Source: Todiramphus chloris collaris (lineage: Eukaryota > Chordata > Aves > Coraciiformes > Alcedinidae). Taken from it: 64,000 nucleotides of DNA. A program made the translations under genes and the position numbers. How positions within the stretch are numbered: the first letter of the stretch is position 1; each line of letters begins with the position of its first letter. The notes beneath the pieces are model-generated. The model did no database searches. It was given only the letters and a program-made list of their open reading frames with translations, and had not been told where the DNA came from. Below are positions 1 to 13,100 of this stretch, one piece after another. The stretch spans positions 34,917,741-34,981,740 of the forward strand of contig JANVCC010000022.1 of NCBI GenBank assembly GCA_025345505.1, in the 5' to 3' direction.

Positions 1-3000
1 TTGCAGATTAATGGTGAGGCGGTGAAGGGAAGAACCATGGAGAGAGGCTATTGTTAGAATAAATGACCCTGGACTTCCCACTTTAAAAGTCAGTAGCACT
101 GCTCTTCACCTTCCTTGTGTGTCACTCTTTCCTCCTTGGCACTAAGAAACCCTCCAGGGCCTCACTGAGGGCTCAGCAGCAAAGGTAAGCTGCTTTTTGC
201 TCTTTATGTGCCCAGGCTCTTCTTGTGTGATAAAGCCCTTCAGCTGTGAGGGGCAAATTCCCCTTCTCTTTCTGGGAGCCCAACGCTTCTAGAAGTCACT
301 GAGCTGTTCTTGGCAATGAGCAGGAGAGGTGTGTGATGTTGACGTGAGTAAATGCCAGTGCTGTAATGACAAGCTTTCCTTCTGTCTCATTCCTCCCTGG
401 AAACACTCAAGACAGGCAGGACATTTCAAGTGTCTGTAATTGAAAGCATTAAGGTTTTACTTGGCTCTGCTTAAATTGGTGGTCTCAAGCATACAGTCCA
501 CTGCAATTATATATTGTTCCATGCTTGATTTTATGTTTCTGCTCACATAAACTTCTGCTGGAGCTTTTTCAGGCATAAGTAAATCTGAAACGTACAGATC
601 ATTAGAGGAAGTATTGAACCATTTACTTGTAGAATAGACATAGATTAACTGGGGATGGATCAGTGCACTTTTATCACATAGCATCAATAGTAAGACTGAA
701 AATTTCTTTTGGGATAAAAAGAAATAATAATTGTTTGCTGTTAGGAGGAGATGAGAGACAGCTTGAGAGAGCACGGTGTGAGGTGCACGGCAGCCCGCAT
801 CCTCTAAATGGAAGTAAATATTTGTAACCAGACTTCTGTCCTAGTTTAAGTGAAATTTCAGAAGTAAGAGAAAAACCACTGAGGGGTTACACAGGGAAAA
901 GAGACTGGCACTGAGCTGCACTTTCTCCCCTCATCTGCCCAGGTTCTGGTAATTTGGTCTCTGCCACCAAGTCTCTGCTTCAGTGAGGTGTGGGGAAGGA
1001 GTTGCTCTCCTCTCGTTCCTCCATGCTGCAGTGGCAGCTGGGATCGATTCAGAGGGAGAGTCCTATGGCCTGTGTTTATTGAGCAGGTCAGACCAGGAGG
1101 TTTTAGTGGTTCATTCAGCCTTTCTAATCTAATAACCTGCTTTTATCCAGTTACCCTCTGGACTTTAATTTGAGCTACTATTCGATCAGAGCACAAACAA
1201 ATGATAGAAACTCTCAATGACAGCCTGCCAGAGGAAATGCTATAAAACCAGAATTAATTGAAAATACATATTCCAAGAGTGAGATATGGACCCTTTTTCT
1301 AATAGACTTAAACTTGGATATTATTACTGAAATACTGGCAAATTCACACATCAATGTAAATTGTCTTCCTGCGTCTGTCAACAGGCACCTAAAGCAGTAA
1401 TAAAGGCAGAATGGCGCCTCATAAATATCCAATATCCTAATTATCAGAGCTTGACTTAACCAATGGCAGGGTAATAAAAAATGAGAATTTTTTTTGATCT
1501 TTTGCCATAAAAAATTGCATATTTTATTCTTTGAAGACTGACTGCAGTGTCACAACTTTTGTGGCAAATAGAGCATGAAGCATATTGTCAAAAATATGGT
1601 TAGGTAATATGAAGCCACTAAATATTTTATCTTCCTGGCAATGTACTAGGAGAAAAGTATAAACCTTAAATCTATCAGGTTCCTCCTCCCACCTCCCAAA
1701 CTGTTTTAATAATATAGAAATTCGGGTTCCTAAGAGAAAAGCAACACATCAATTTTCCAGTGTGCTCTGATATAGTATCATGAATTATGTAGTGTTTGCA
1801 TTGGGGTTTAAAATGTCATCAGTGTATATCTCTAAGAATTGTTGAGCAGTTGCACATCATGAACATTCACTTTTTTCCTTTTTACTGATCGATCAAGATG
1901 TTCTGTTTGGATGCTAAACCTCTCCTGGACTGGGTGTCCTAGACGTGGGGGCAGATGGGAGAACAGGAGGGACCCCAGGGAGGGACAGGTGGCCACATCT
2001 ACAGTCAGAAAGTGTCATCCCTCATGGTGGGGTGAGGCCTCTGCTCATCATCCTTCTCACACAGCCTCTGCCAGCCGCTTTGTCACTGCATCTCCTTTCT
2101 GAAAACCTGGCAGGATGTCCCGTGTGCCTGTCTGTGGTAGAACTAGTGCTGGCCCAGTGGGACAGATGCCCCAGCTCCACAGGCACGGTGGCCTGTGGGT
2201 CAGGCAACCCTACAGTATGACATTGGCTTGCAATGCTCCTCCTTGTTTTTCTGCACGGTGCCTGCCTGTGCCCCAGCTTGTATTTCAGCCATGAAATTAG
2301 CTCTATGGCAAGGAACAAGCCACATTCTCCTCTGTAGTTTGCACCTCTCAAAGAGTGAGGGTGACTAAATTAGCCTTCCCCCTTCCTCATCACTGTTACA
2401 AAAGTCAAAGTTTTACGATGTATTACTCCTGTTGGCTTTGTGGCATGGTGTGAGACTTTACTCTTAAGAGACCCTGTCTTTGACTGCCAGCATTGGCCTT
2501 TGACTCAGTGTGAGCAAGGAGATGATCTGCTCTGCCCCATTGCTCATTAGTAACCCTGTCTTACCTTGCTCTGATGCCTGATTTTGTCATTAATGAGCAT
2601 TTGTCTCCAGGTGCTGTTAGGAAGAGGGTAGGAACCATGACACTGCTGGAAGCAGGAGTCCTCTGGGTATCTGCTCAAAGAGCCCTCCATCAAAACAGGT
2701 GGAGTTACACCTGGAAGGGAGATGGATGGAGAAGCTCCAGGAGCAACAGGATCCATCCCACTTTTTTCCTTCTGTAGCCATTGCTGTGGTTGGAAACATA
2801 AGACTTGTTCAGTGAATTGATGAAAACCACTGCTAAACCCATGAATCCATACTGAGCACCTGGATATATGCTGTGGTTCACATTTTAATTTGTTAAAACC
2901 AAGCACCTTTTTACAATGTAATCAGGATGTACTGCTCATTTGGCAAGGGTACGGAGGGCCCTTGACTGACTGGGTCACGTAACCCCTGTGAAAAAGATGT

Positions 3001-6000
3001 GCCGATGAGAAAGTGTCTGGGTCATAAAATAGTTTTCTGCTGCTCTTTACTATCTAAAGGAAAAAGGGCACATGTGTGTGCAGTCGGGTGATGTGAAAGC
3101 TCCAGTTAGAGCTAGGAAGCCCAGCTTTCTGCTCTCTGAGAGACTGGGTTTTCTGTTATACCAGCGACATGGGGACAAATTATTTCAGGGCGAGAAGTCA
3201 ATTCCTGCTTTATAAGTAGGAATCTCTAGATTTAAATGATGCCTTTTCTCTCCTTCATTTTCTGGAAAGAGCCAAAGGGAAGTTTCCCAGACTTGGCCCA
3301 CACGTGTCTGCGGTCACAGCCTGTATCAGCCCGATGGGGAGGAGAGCTGGCCTTCCTCCTGAGCAGGGCATGCGGGGCTCAAATCTCCCTCACGGTCTCA
3401 GTGAAAACTCTGGTGTTGGCTCTGTGTCAAAATCCCATGCGTCAAATTATTTCTTGAGCAGGCCTGGAGACAGCAATATGTCACATGCAGATCTTATTGG
3501 TGAACTCTGCTCTACTGGTGTAGCAATTTAAGCGCTTTATATGGTGGTGCTGGCATAAAAATATTGCCTTCACTACACTCCTCATGGTTTGAAATGAAAA
3601 GGACTTTGAGTATATAGCAATATTTTGACAACAGTGCTTTTTGGGAGGCTTTATAACGGGAACTGTTGCTTTTTTTGATGACAAAAGCTTACAGATGAAT
3701 GTGAGTAAAATGAAGGAGTCCAATTTTTCACAGTCTGGAGGGAAAAAAAGGCTCCTTTTCGTAACACATCGCTCATGCGCCAAGTGTGTTCACTTCTCTA
3801 TTTTAAAGCATGAGAACACGTAACAGCCAGGACAGGACTGAGAGTGCATCCTTTAGAAAGGATAGTCTATCATCTTGTCTCCAGCTTTATACTCCCTGTT
3901 GAACATATCTGCCAACATGACACTGGATACTGATGAGCAATTTGTATGGTTATAAAAATATTGGCAGAACTCCATTGTTTTGCTATTTAATTCTTAATTT
4001 ACATTTTTAATGTGCTGTGTCCTCATTCATATTACAGGTTTTACTCTTCTGTGTACATCTGTAATAGAATGATCTTTTTTCTAAAAAATAATTATGAATA
4101 CCAAAGAGCTGTTACAATTGCACTGTGTTTGACTTAAGGGCTGTCCCCATCTTTTAAGATAATGCTTCCTTAGGAAGGGAGTACATTTGCACGAGACAGG
4201 GGAAAATAGAGTTGGTATATAGCATAAATAGGTGTATTTTTAAGTGTTTTTCCTGAGCTACAGATTGCCTTCCAGTAATCAGACTGGCAAAAAAATGTAA
4301 TAAATGATGGGGACTGGAGACCCAACCTCTGAACAGCCTGTCTCAATGTATTTATTAGTCTTCCCTCCCTCTCTCCTCCTCTCCCCAGGTTTTGATGGGA
4401 AGGATGACATGATTTTGCCAGCCCAAGGAAATAAGGACTTAGCAACAGTACCTTTGCTCTCTGTATCCAAGCCGTGTTTTTAAATTGCCGTGTCCAGTAA
4501 AACTTTTTTACTGGACTATGATTTGTGCTAGAATGAAACTGCTGGTAATTGGTTTGCTTTTCACCTCCGGAACAACTCGCCCGCTGAAAGCATCCTAATA
4601 TAAGTGTGTTTTTGTGCTGTATTCCCACAAAGCTTGAGCTGTTAAGGGTGGCAGAGAAATACCACGTGCACTGGCTTGAAACAGGGGCCGAGCAGCAGGA
4701 ACAAGCTACAGCCCCCCAGGTCCTGCTCTGTCCTGCCTGCCCCGTGTGGGGAGATGGGAGTGAGCAGCATTCCCTGGGCTCGCTGCAGCCATGAGCTACA
4801 ACAGGTACCACCTCCTGCATGGACAATCCAGAGGCTTAAGCTGCCATAGAGAGAATGGTCTGCGAGCATTTTGTTCCATTAAACAGGCCGTCATTCCCAG
4901 TGATTAATGACTTACGGAATAGCAGTACAGTGAAAACGTTGACAGTAGGTTTAAATTATAGCTTAAGGACTCTGCATCCAGAGAAATACCAGTAAACAAC
5001 TTTACATGGCACAGGCTTATGAAGTTGCTGCTGTGAGAAACAAGTGCAAACACAAGAAGAGAAAACGGATGCATTCCTGAAAGGAGTGCACATGCAGACA
5101 CCTCAGTGCTCCTGCACCAGTGCCGTGGTTCCCGTGTCCTGCAAATGCTCTGAGGAAGATTTATTTACAATGCTTTTCTCCAGCAGGGAGCTTTAAAGGT
5201 GCCATGAAACCTGGCACTTTTAGGGCCCCTTTCATTACTGTACACTTTCCCCAAGTGTGTGCTCGTGCCGAGAGCAGATGGCAGCAGAAGCAATTTTTGT
5301 TGTCTTACCACAGAGGGACTTGCAGGATGACTTGGAGCAGTTCACTGAGAGTAGGAATTAGAGTGGAAACAAGTTTTTACATATATATGCAGACCTGTGC
5401 ATTTTTATGAGGACTTATTAAGTCAAGGTTGAGATGAAAGGGCTAAGCTGATCAATGGAAGAAATAGGATATAGATTTGATTTGATCTGATTTGATTTGA
5501 GACACATAATGAACAGCATTGAAACAACCAGCTCCTCTTTGTGAGGTGCTCCTGGGAGAGCTTTCTTGAAGTTTAAAGCGTGGATTTTGTTCAGGAACCC
5601 TGAAAAACACAGAAATGTTTTAGTGAGGTTCCTCACCGTGCTGCTGAATAGCAGGAGACTCACAGGGCACAGGTGGAGGAAGGGGAGAGGGTGTGTGGAG
5701 GGGCATCATTAAGAGGGGCATCTCCTCCCTGTAAAATGTCTTAAAATCTCTTGTGTGCAGACAACAGGGTCTGTGGCCTGTGAGAGGGGTGGGAGCTGAA
5801 AGTAGAAGCTCTCCCAGGTGTGAGGGAAGCAGAGGGAAACTGGCTGTGGGGTGGCTGTCACTTGCCCATGCCCCAGGGGAAAAGGATAACACAGAGAGTT
5901 GGTTTAGGGCAGGGTCAAAAGAGGACACAGGTGCCCAACCAGACTCCAGGGCTTTTGTTCTTGTTGCTGTCCAAGTGCAGCTCCCAGGGCACAATAAGCA

Positions 6001-7916
6001 CTCGCAAGTACCGGAGACAGAAATGCTCAGTGAAGCACTGGACACCTTGGGATGTAAGAGAAATCTGATTGACCCACTCCCCTCATTCAGCACTTACACT
6101 TACCTTGCAGGGCAGGGGGGACAACAGATACGTGTTTAAAATGAAATGAAGATATTCAGGAGAGCTCTGCTGTGGCCATTGTGACTAATATGTGCAGTCA
6201 GCAAAGCACACCTGAGCCCCGTACGGTAACCGATCTCTCACTGAGCTTTCAAGGCAGAAAAATGTTTGCAGAAACTTGTTTGATCCCTGGATTATTCTGT
6301 ATTTGTGTGTAATATTTCACGGTCCTGAAAATCTGTGATGAGCCAGTGTACTCTGTGGTCTTGTTTCATGAGCCTTGTTCTCAAACGCGCTGAAGTTTGT
6401 AAGAAAGTGTTACTGTGTCGTTTGGGGGCATTCTGCTGATAAATGTTGTGTGTGTGAGAATGGTAAAGCAAAGCTCTTGGTAAGACTCGTGTTCTGAACA
6501 AATACTAAAAGCTGAAGTATGATTAAGGAGCCCAGGCAACTGGTTTCTTTTAGTGAAAAATATTGATGCTGGGTGTTTGCAAACTGGAATAATGCTTGCT
6601 CTTGCGAGTAATCCTGCTGGCTGCTTAGCAGGAAGCTCTTTGTGGAGCACTAAACGTTTTCTAGGATGAGGAGCTTACCCAGCAGCCTTTTGAAACGAGA
6701 CCGCTGTCATTAGATCTGTCTGTAAGATGCCCATGCTGTTTTTAAGCTGATGTGCTTACCTAAGAGACATGTAAAAAAGCCAATTAATCTACTCCATTTT
6801 GAATGTGTAAGACCTTGTGCATCCTGGACAACTTTACTTGGATCACCAGAGATCTGTGATGCATATCTTGGACCTTGAATGTTCATTGTATGGATTTATA
6901 TGCTTAGCTAATCATTTAATGCTTTATTTTGCTTTACAATAAGTAGTCACAATTCTGATCAAAATAAATGGAGGGTGAGAGGGTGTTTATGTCTAGATTT
7001 GGACTACTCTGGAATCTGACAGCCTCTTAAAGGCATTGGTGGGAAAAGAATTGAGTTATTCTCTCACAGGTCAGAGGAGTTTGCCATCTTGGTGGCACTT
7101 TACCGGGGCAGGCAGGGTGGGCAGGGGATGGCCTGGGACAGGTTTGTACCTGCTCCTCCTGCCTTCTCCAGGGGATATGTATTGGGATTGCCATCCTCGG
7201 CTCTCTGGACAGATGCTCTTTTGCTTCCTCAGCGCTGCGCGGGGTGTAATAAACTCTTACTGCAGGGAGTCAGCCCAGCGCTTTGGTTCCCGTTCAAAAG
7301 ATGTCTTTAATCTTCCTGTTGCTTTGCGTAAGTTGTAAATTACAGAACCCTGCAGAAAATTATATGTAAAGTAGATTACGATTCTCATTTTTAGGATGAA
7401 ACGGGCTCTGCATGGTAAAAACCGATTCTCACGATCATTTAATTTTTCATTCACTCTCCGATTTACATTTCACGTATTAAATTCCCTAAAATCTGGGTGG
7501 ATTATTGTAATTTGGATATTCCAAAATTATTTACAAACAAAGTAGCTAAAGAGAGGCTGTAGGCATCAACTATAAACAGCCACAGTAGTTGGGGCTGGCA
7601 CATACATGTGCAGCCTCAGCCTGACAGAGGCTGTGCCCTGTGTCTGCAGCTGTGTAGAGCGAGAGCTGCTGCTGGACCCCAGCCGCTGGCATCCCCACGG
7701 TGCCCACCGCCCAGCCTTCGCGGAGCAGAACGGGCTTCAGGGAAGGTTAGAAGGCAGGTTATGAAGTAGCACTGCAGACCTTTGTGGGAAGGCTGTACTG
7801 GGAGAGAAGAGAGCACAAGAACAGAGGGAGCATCACACAATGTTGGACACTGGCTGTGACGTCTGCGGGTGCTGGCTTGATAATGCTTAGACTTTTTAAT
7901 GAGTTCTTACTTAGTT
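1..7916 (+). other. GPR39: GPR39 intron 1, left segment, no gene seen
   Basis: No coding exon, RNA gene or recognisable transposon was found in this stretch. Frames up to 218 codons occur on the minus strand (4170-4826), but they resemble no family I know and have biased, low-complexity composition. The stretch is assigned to the GPR39 intron because the next + strand exon to the right (55530) is GPR39 exon 2, and the exon 1 reading frame (about 280 codons in the family) is absent from the window. The part around 1200-1640 is AT-rich, with TAATTA and ATTAAT-like sites, and could include a conserved element. The intron assignment is inference from the family's two-exon structure. Confidence 0.6.
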
Positions 7917-8325
7917 CTGGATTATGAGGAAAGGTTGAAGGATCTGGGGCTGTTCAGCCTTGAGGAAAAAATGGCTGAGGGGAGACCTTATTGCCCTCTA
8001 CAACTACTTGAAGGGAAGTTGTAGCGTGGCAGGAGTTGGTCTGTTCTCCCCGGTGACAAGCGACAGAACAAGAGGCAAAGGCCTGAAGTTGAAGCAGGGG
8101 AGATTCAGGCTGGATCTCAGGAAGCATTTCTTTCCAGAAAGGGTTGTCAGGCACTGGAACGGCTGCCCAGGGGGATGGTGGAGTCACCATCCCTGGAGGT
8201 GTTGAAGAGGCAGTTGGATGTTGTGCTCAGGGACATGGTTTAGTGGTTTTGATAGGGCTGGGAGTAAGGTTGGACTTGATGATCTTGAAGGTCTCTTACA
8301 GACAGAACTGTTCTATGGTTCTATT
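7917..8325 (+). mobile_element. CR1 LINE fragment, 3' end, old subfamily
   Basis: This is the 3' part of a chicken-repeat-1 (CR1) non-LTR retrotransposon in sense orientation. The reading frame remnants carry the CR1 ORF2 C-terminal signature ([11 protein letters not shown]-like, then [15 protein letters not shown] and [10 protein letters not shown]). The element ends in the CR1 untranslated tail with a TTGGACTTGATGATCTTGAA block and a short TTCTATGGTTCTAT terminal repeat. The frame is interrupted, so the copy is dead and 5'-truncated, as CR1 copies usually are. The TTCTATG terminus differs from the GATTCTGT terminus of the copy 390 bp downstream, so the two belong to different subfamilies. 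Confidence 0.9.
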
Positions 8326-8710
8326 TCTCTGCACCCTCAGTGCTTACTGCTTTGGGACCTGCGGTGACTCTGTCAGGGGGAGGAGGGTGTGATTGGGTGA
8401 GCTGAGGGCCAGAGGCCTTTCCTGAGGGGGGAACTTGAGGTGGGAGTGGGAACAGAACATCAAAGGGAGGGAAAAAAAAGTTCAATCCTGACAGAACTTT
8501 CTCTCTATCCTTGATGCTCCAGATTGTTGCAGGCAGTGGCAGGTGTTTTGGGTGGCACAAGTGCTGCACTAGCCAGTAGGCACTTCTCTCTGGGAAGTTC
8601 AGCTTCTCCCTGCTGTTGCTTTCCGGTAACACTGGAGTTATGGCACTAATTGGGTCTTTGGTTTAAAATGAGAGTTAAAAAGCCACCTCCAGGTACTATG
8701 CAATTCCATT
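8326..8710. other. Spacer between two CR1 copies
   Basis: About 385 bp of intron sequence separate two CR1 fragments lying in the same orientation. I see no gene or repeat in it. It contains a short purine-rich run near 8465-8480. Confidence 0.5.
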
Positions 8711-9265
8711 CTACTTCCCCTCTACTCTGCCCTGGTGAGGCTGCATCTGGAATATTGTGTCCTGTTCTGGGCCCCTCAGTTCAAGAAAGACAGGGAACTG
8801 CTCGAGAGAGTCCAGCACAGAGCCACAAAGATGATGAAGGGAGTGGAGCATCTCCCTTATGATGAAAGGCTGAGGGATCTGGGTCTCTTTAGCTTGGAGA
8901 AGAGGAGGCCGAGGGGTGAGATCATTAATGTGTATCAATATGTAAAGGGCAAGTGTCAGGAGGATGGAGCCAGGCTCTTCTCTGTTATGTCCAATGACAG
9001 GACAAGGGGCAACGGGTGCAATCTGGAACACAGGAGGTTCCACATAAATATGAGAAAAAAAGTCTTCACGGTGAGGGTAATGAAACACTGGAACAGGCTG
9101 CTCAGAGAGGCTGTGGGGTCTCCTTCTCTGGAGAGATTCCAAACCTGCCTGGGTGCAATTCTGGGTAACCTGCTCTGGGTGACCCTGCTTTAGCAGGGGC
9201 GTTGGACTAGATGATCTTTCGAGGTCCCTTCCAAACCCTAACATACTGTGATTCTGTGATTCTAT
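8711..9265 (+). mobile_element. CR1 LINE fragment with open ORF2 C-terminus
   Basis: This is a 5'-truncated CR1 copy in sense orientation. A continuous frame of 152 codons (8735-9193) encodes the C-terminal end of CR1 ORF2 (endonuclease/reverse transcriptase protein). It begins at the [18 protein letters not shown] block and continues through [44 protein letters not shown] and [12 protein letters not shown]. The catalytic reverse transcriptase motifs lie upstream and are missing, so it cannot move. The 3' tail follows, with TTGGACTAGATGATCTTTCG and a terminal GATTCTGTGATTCT microsatellite. The uninterrupted frame suggests a younger copy than the neighbour at 7917-8325. Confidence 0.95.
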
Positions 9266-10108
9266 TGCCAGCTTTGTGGGACTGCAGACTGGGTACCATG
9301 ATACTGCAAGGGAAAGGGAAGCGGGAAGGGAAAGTGGGCACGGCTCAGCAGGGACACAAGGATAACTCTCAGCAGCACAATGGAGGATGAGGGATGCCCT
9401 TGCCTATGGGATGCCATAGGTGAGACTTGGTGAGTACCCACATGAGTACCCAGCCAGTGCTGGGGCCAGGCTGCGCAGCGTCCCAGTGTGCTTTTCTCCT
9501 ACTCCTTTCTGTTCCCTGTCCTGTATTAGAACACCCTTTCCTGTGCCCCAAGGCTTACAGCTCTGGCCTCTGAAAAGCACAGAGATGAAGATCAGGTTTA
9601 GATGGGAGAGGAAGTGTAGCTGCATGTCATGGGCAATGGTGAAGTCCTTGGCAGTCTCTGAGTCAGAAGGTCCCAAACAGCACCTGCAAAAATCTGCCAG
9701 AGACCATTCCTCTGATGGGGATAGAGGAGGATGTGTCTGCCTCAAGTGGTGGTGGGAGAGCCAACTTGTGAATCTGTGTATCTCTGTGAACACATGGTTG
9801 TATGAATGGCAAAGAGGAATGGAGGAGCTAGAGAGAAGTAAGGAAGCTCAGTAGGACGCAGAGAAAGTGGGGAAAATGAAGAGGATATAACTAAATTCAA
9901 GAACAGGAGATTTAGTATAGCACATTAGGCACTAGCTCAAGTAATGTGAAGGTCTTCAATGACTTTCTGAGGTTTTAATCCTAAAATAAAATAATATAAA
10001 GTAGTGCATTATTTCACTGCTAATGTTGAGTGCACCTTGAATGCTTCCTGACTGTTCAACATTTCTTTATTTTTTCCTCCCCATAGGTTGAAGTTTTTGT
10101 ATTTAGCA

Positions 10109-10190
10109 TTTCCTTTCATTCCTCTCCTTTTCCTCCTTCCTTCCTTTCTTACCTCTCCTTCCTTGCTTCCTTCCTCTCTCCCTCTCTTTC
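10109..10190. repeat. Polypyrimidine tract (C/T-rich)
   Basis: An 82-bp tract is almost entirely C and T on the + strand, with imperfect TTCC/TCCT repeats and few purines. Such degenerate CT-rich runs are common in introns and are prone to slippage. Confidence 0.8.
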
Positions 10191-13100
10191 TAATTTAAGC
10201 AAAATTGGTTCAGCTGTTTTTGATTTACGCAAGCATGGGGAAAATTTGTTTTTCCCATATCTTCAGAATAAAATATGTGCACACTCGTAAGTCTGAGCTG
10301 GCTCGAACTAGCGATGTCAAATTAGCTTGTTTATAGCCCTCACCGGGGAGTTCCAAGTTTTGGAGAAAATTGGTTCCACGTTTTTTAAGTTCTGAATGCA
10401 CTGGAAGTCAGCATTTTCATGTACACGTATTAGGTGGGGTTTGTTTGTTTGGGTTTTTTTTCTCCTTCCCCTAATGCTTTTAACCTGAATCAGCTTTGAG
10501 CATTTACAGATGCATTGCTAGAAGCCTCTTACATTTTGTTCAAGCTGTCTTGCTAAAGCACTTTGGTCACACATGGGTGCAGAAAGTAGCAGACTTTCCT
10601 TCCTTCCTTCTAAATAAACGTGTACAAGAACCAAAAGGCAGTGGGGAATCTTGAATAATGCAAGCCTAGTGTTTCTAATGCAATGTTAACCATGGGAAAT
10701 ACTTAGTTTTCAGAATGATTGGATTTGTTTCAAGGACCTCTACCACAACGTTTACGGCAGCTGCTGAATGATATGCTCTGTAGCACACGGTATCAAACAG
10801 GTGTACAGTAATCTATAAGTGTTTTAAATGCACCGGTGCGTACCACCCCACTGTGCCCGCATGCTCTTGGCAAAGCCCTGGGGGTACCAGCCTCGTACCT
10901 CTCTCTGGGGCTGAATTTATCCCTGTGCTCCCAGCCATGGCCTTAGCAGCCCAGAGTTCAGACCCTGCTACTTACTTTGCTTCAAGACTTGGACTCACTG
11001 TTAATACAGATCCTGCTTTAGACAAGTATTGGCTGATGTTAACTCTGGGAATAGAGTGCTAAGAGCCCAGGGCTGAAAACAACGAGCAAATTAACCTAAA
11101 CATAAAGTCCTTACCCAGCCTTTTAGCAGTTCCTGGCCTACTTGCTTAGAAAGAGCTTTGCTGAGTGAAGACTTGGCTTCATCCCGTAGCTACGCTGCCA
11201 GCGTGCAAGTGCTGCTGCCCCTCCCAGCCAGCTCTGCCTCTCCAGCCAGGGTGCTTGGGCCTCAGGACCACAGCCTTTTGGATGTTAGCATTTCCTTATT
11301 CTTGTCTGTACACATTATTCTTTTCCTCTCCTGTTTAAGCTGATCCCTGCCTGCCTTCAGTGCAAGCAGGGGGTAGTACAAAATTTAACAGGGATGCCTA
11401 TTTGCACAAAATTATTCACACCTCTGAGGTGTTTTCAGTGGACAGAAGGAAGAGGGAGGAGTTGGAGGCTCTCACTCTTTCTCACCTCACCACTCTTGCC
11501 ATTGAGTGGAGCTCCTGATGCCTGCCCCTGCCCCTTCCCTCCCCGCAGTCACCCAGGAGAGGTGAGAAAAGCAGGGAGGAGCACTGCTGACACAGCCATG
11601 AGGCACTGTAAAGGCAAAGACAAGTCCTGGGAAGGATGGGGTCAGGATTTGAGGGGCACAGAGGGCATGCAGTGGATGCTGGGCAGCCCAGCATGTGCCC
11701 ATCCACACACACTTTGGGTCCTGTTCCTAAACCCTGTGGAAGCACCTTTATGCTGCAGCATTTAACCCAAGTGGCTGCATTTCCATGTCCATTTTGTGCT
11801 GTATTAATGTACCACATCTCCAATGTAAAATCTCAGAGTTAAACTGTGGCTGGGAAAGACAGTTCTTTATGTCCTGGTGGATGTATTTGACTTATACATA
11901 ACAGCAGTTATTGGTAGCCCTTCAGCATAACCTCCTTCTGTGGAAATGTATCCAGAATCCCTCCCTATCATCATTAACATTTATCATTGTTAATGAGATT
12001 ACTTACTTAATCATCTTAACCTTGATGCTACCCTGGATAAAAGACCTATGATATATCTGTAAAGGAATAACTACACATTTGATACAGCTGATAAGATAGC
12101 ACTAATTTATTTTAGTCTGATTTATGATGAGTACTGCACAGCATGAAGCACTCTGTGCTGCTCTGTACGTCACCTAGGGTCCACAGGGTAAATAATTGTT
12201 GTCCTCGCCATCCCAGAAGGTGTCTGTGTGGTAGCATGATTTGAGTTTCCAAAAAGTATTACACCTGCCGTGGGGTCACACCGAGCCGAGAGCGGCCCGG
12301 GCGGGTGTGCAGCAGGGGGAGAGACCGAGGGGCTTCTGGAGTGCCAGCTAGCAACTCTATCAGAAGGACAGAAAAGGCTTCATCAGGATTACAGACATTC
12401 TTTTCTTCTAAGAGGTCACCTTCAAAATCTTTCCCCTTTGGCCAATAGAAGGACTGTTCAGGGCACAGATTTCCCTAGTAGAGATGCCCAGATATAAAAG
12501 CTGCCTTTGTAATTACACCGGCCAGTCTGACAGTGAAGCAAGACACACTGCATTATTTTTGGTTCTTAATTTTAATTTAAGATTACTTTTTCATCCATAC
12601 CTTAATCACGTAGTGCATCTCCAATCTACAGAGAGGACTGGATCATTAGGATAATTAGCAGTCATTAAGAGTATAGGATAATATCACTATAAAGCTGTAC
12701 AGATGTTCACGTCTCTGTCAAAGGAAGAAATTTAACTTATGTCAAGTCCTGTTGGTGATGTCTACTTTATTCCTGGAGCATATAGGAAGATTGGAAGAAT
12801 TTGTCATGCTAGACTCAATATTATTTTTTTCCTTCCTTTTTTTTCAGTAAAAGAAGTGATTTCTTCCTAAAAAAACTTTTTTTCCTAAAAAACTTTTCTC
12901 TCGCTCCATTACCTACTCCCAGTATTTAGACTCAGAGGTATAAAACTGGGAGCTCTTACCCATTGTTATTTCTCTTGCATTTTTGTCTTGCATTTATTCA
13001 GCCCATGATCATCAATTCTGCATTACATGAACCTGTCCAACCTGTCACATTTTACTCCAGTAAATGGAAGGGATGGCTCTGTGTAACTGCTCCCATCTGT

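Noticed and set aside
4170-4826. 218-codon minus-strand frame, the longest in the window
   Set aside because: No resemblance to a known family, Ser/Cys-rich irregular composition, no splice-site or start context, and no partner exons. It is probably a chance frame in intron DNA.
8711-9244. 177-codon minus-strand frame
   Set aside because: It is the antisense shadow of the CR1 ORF2 end read on the + strand.
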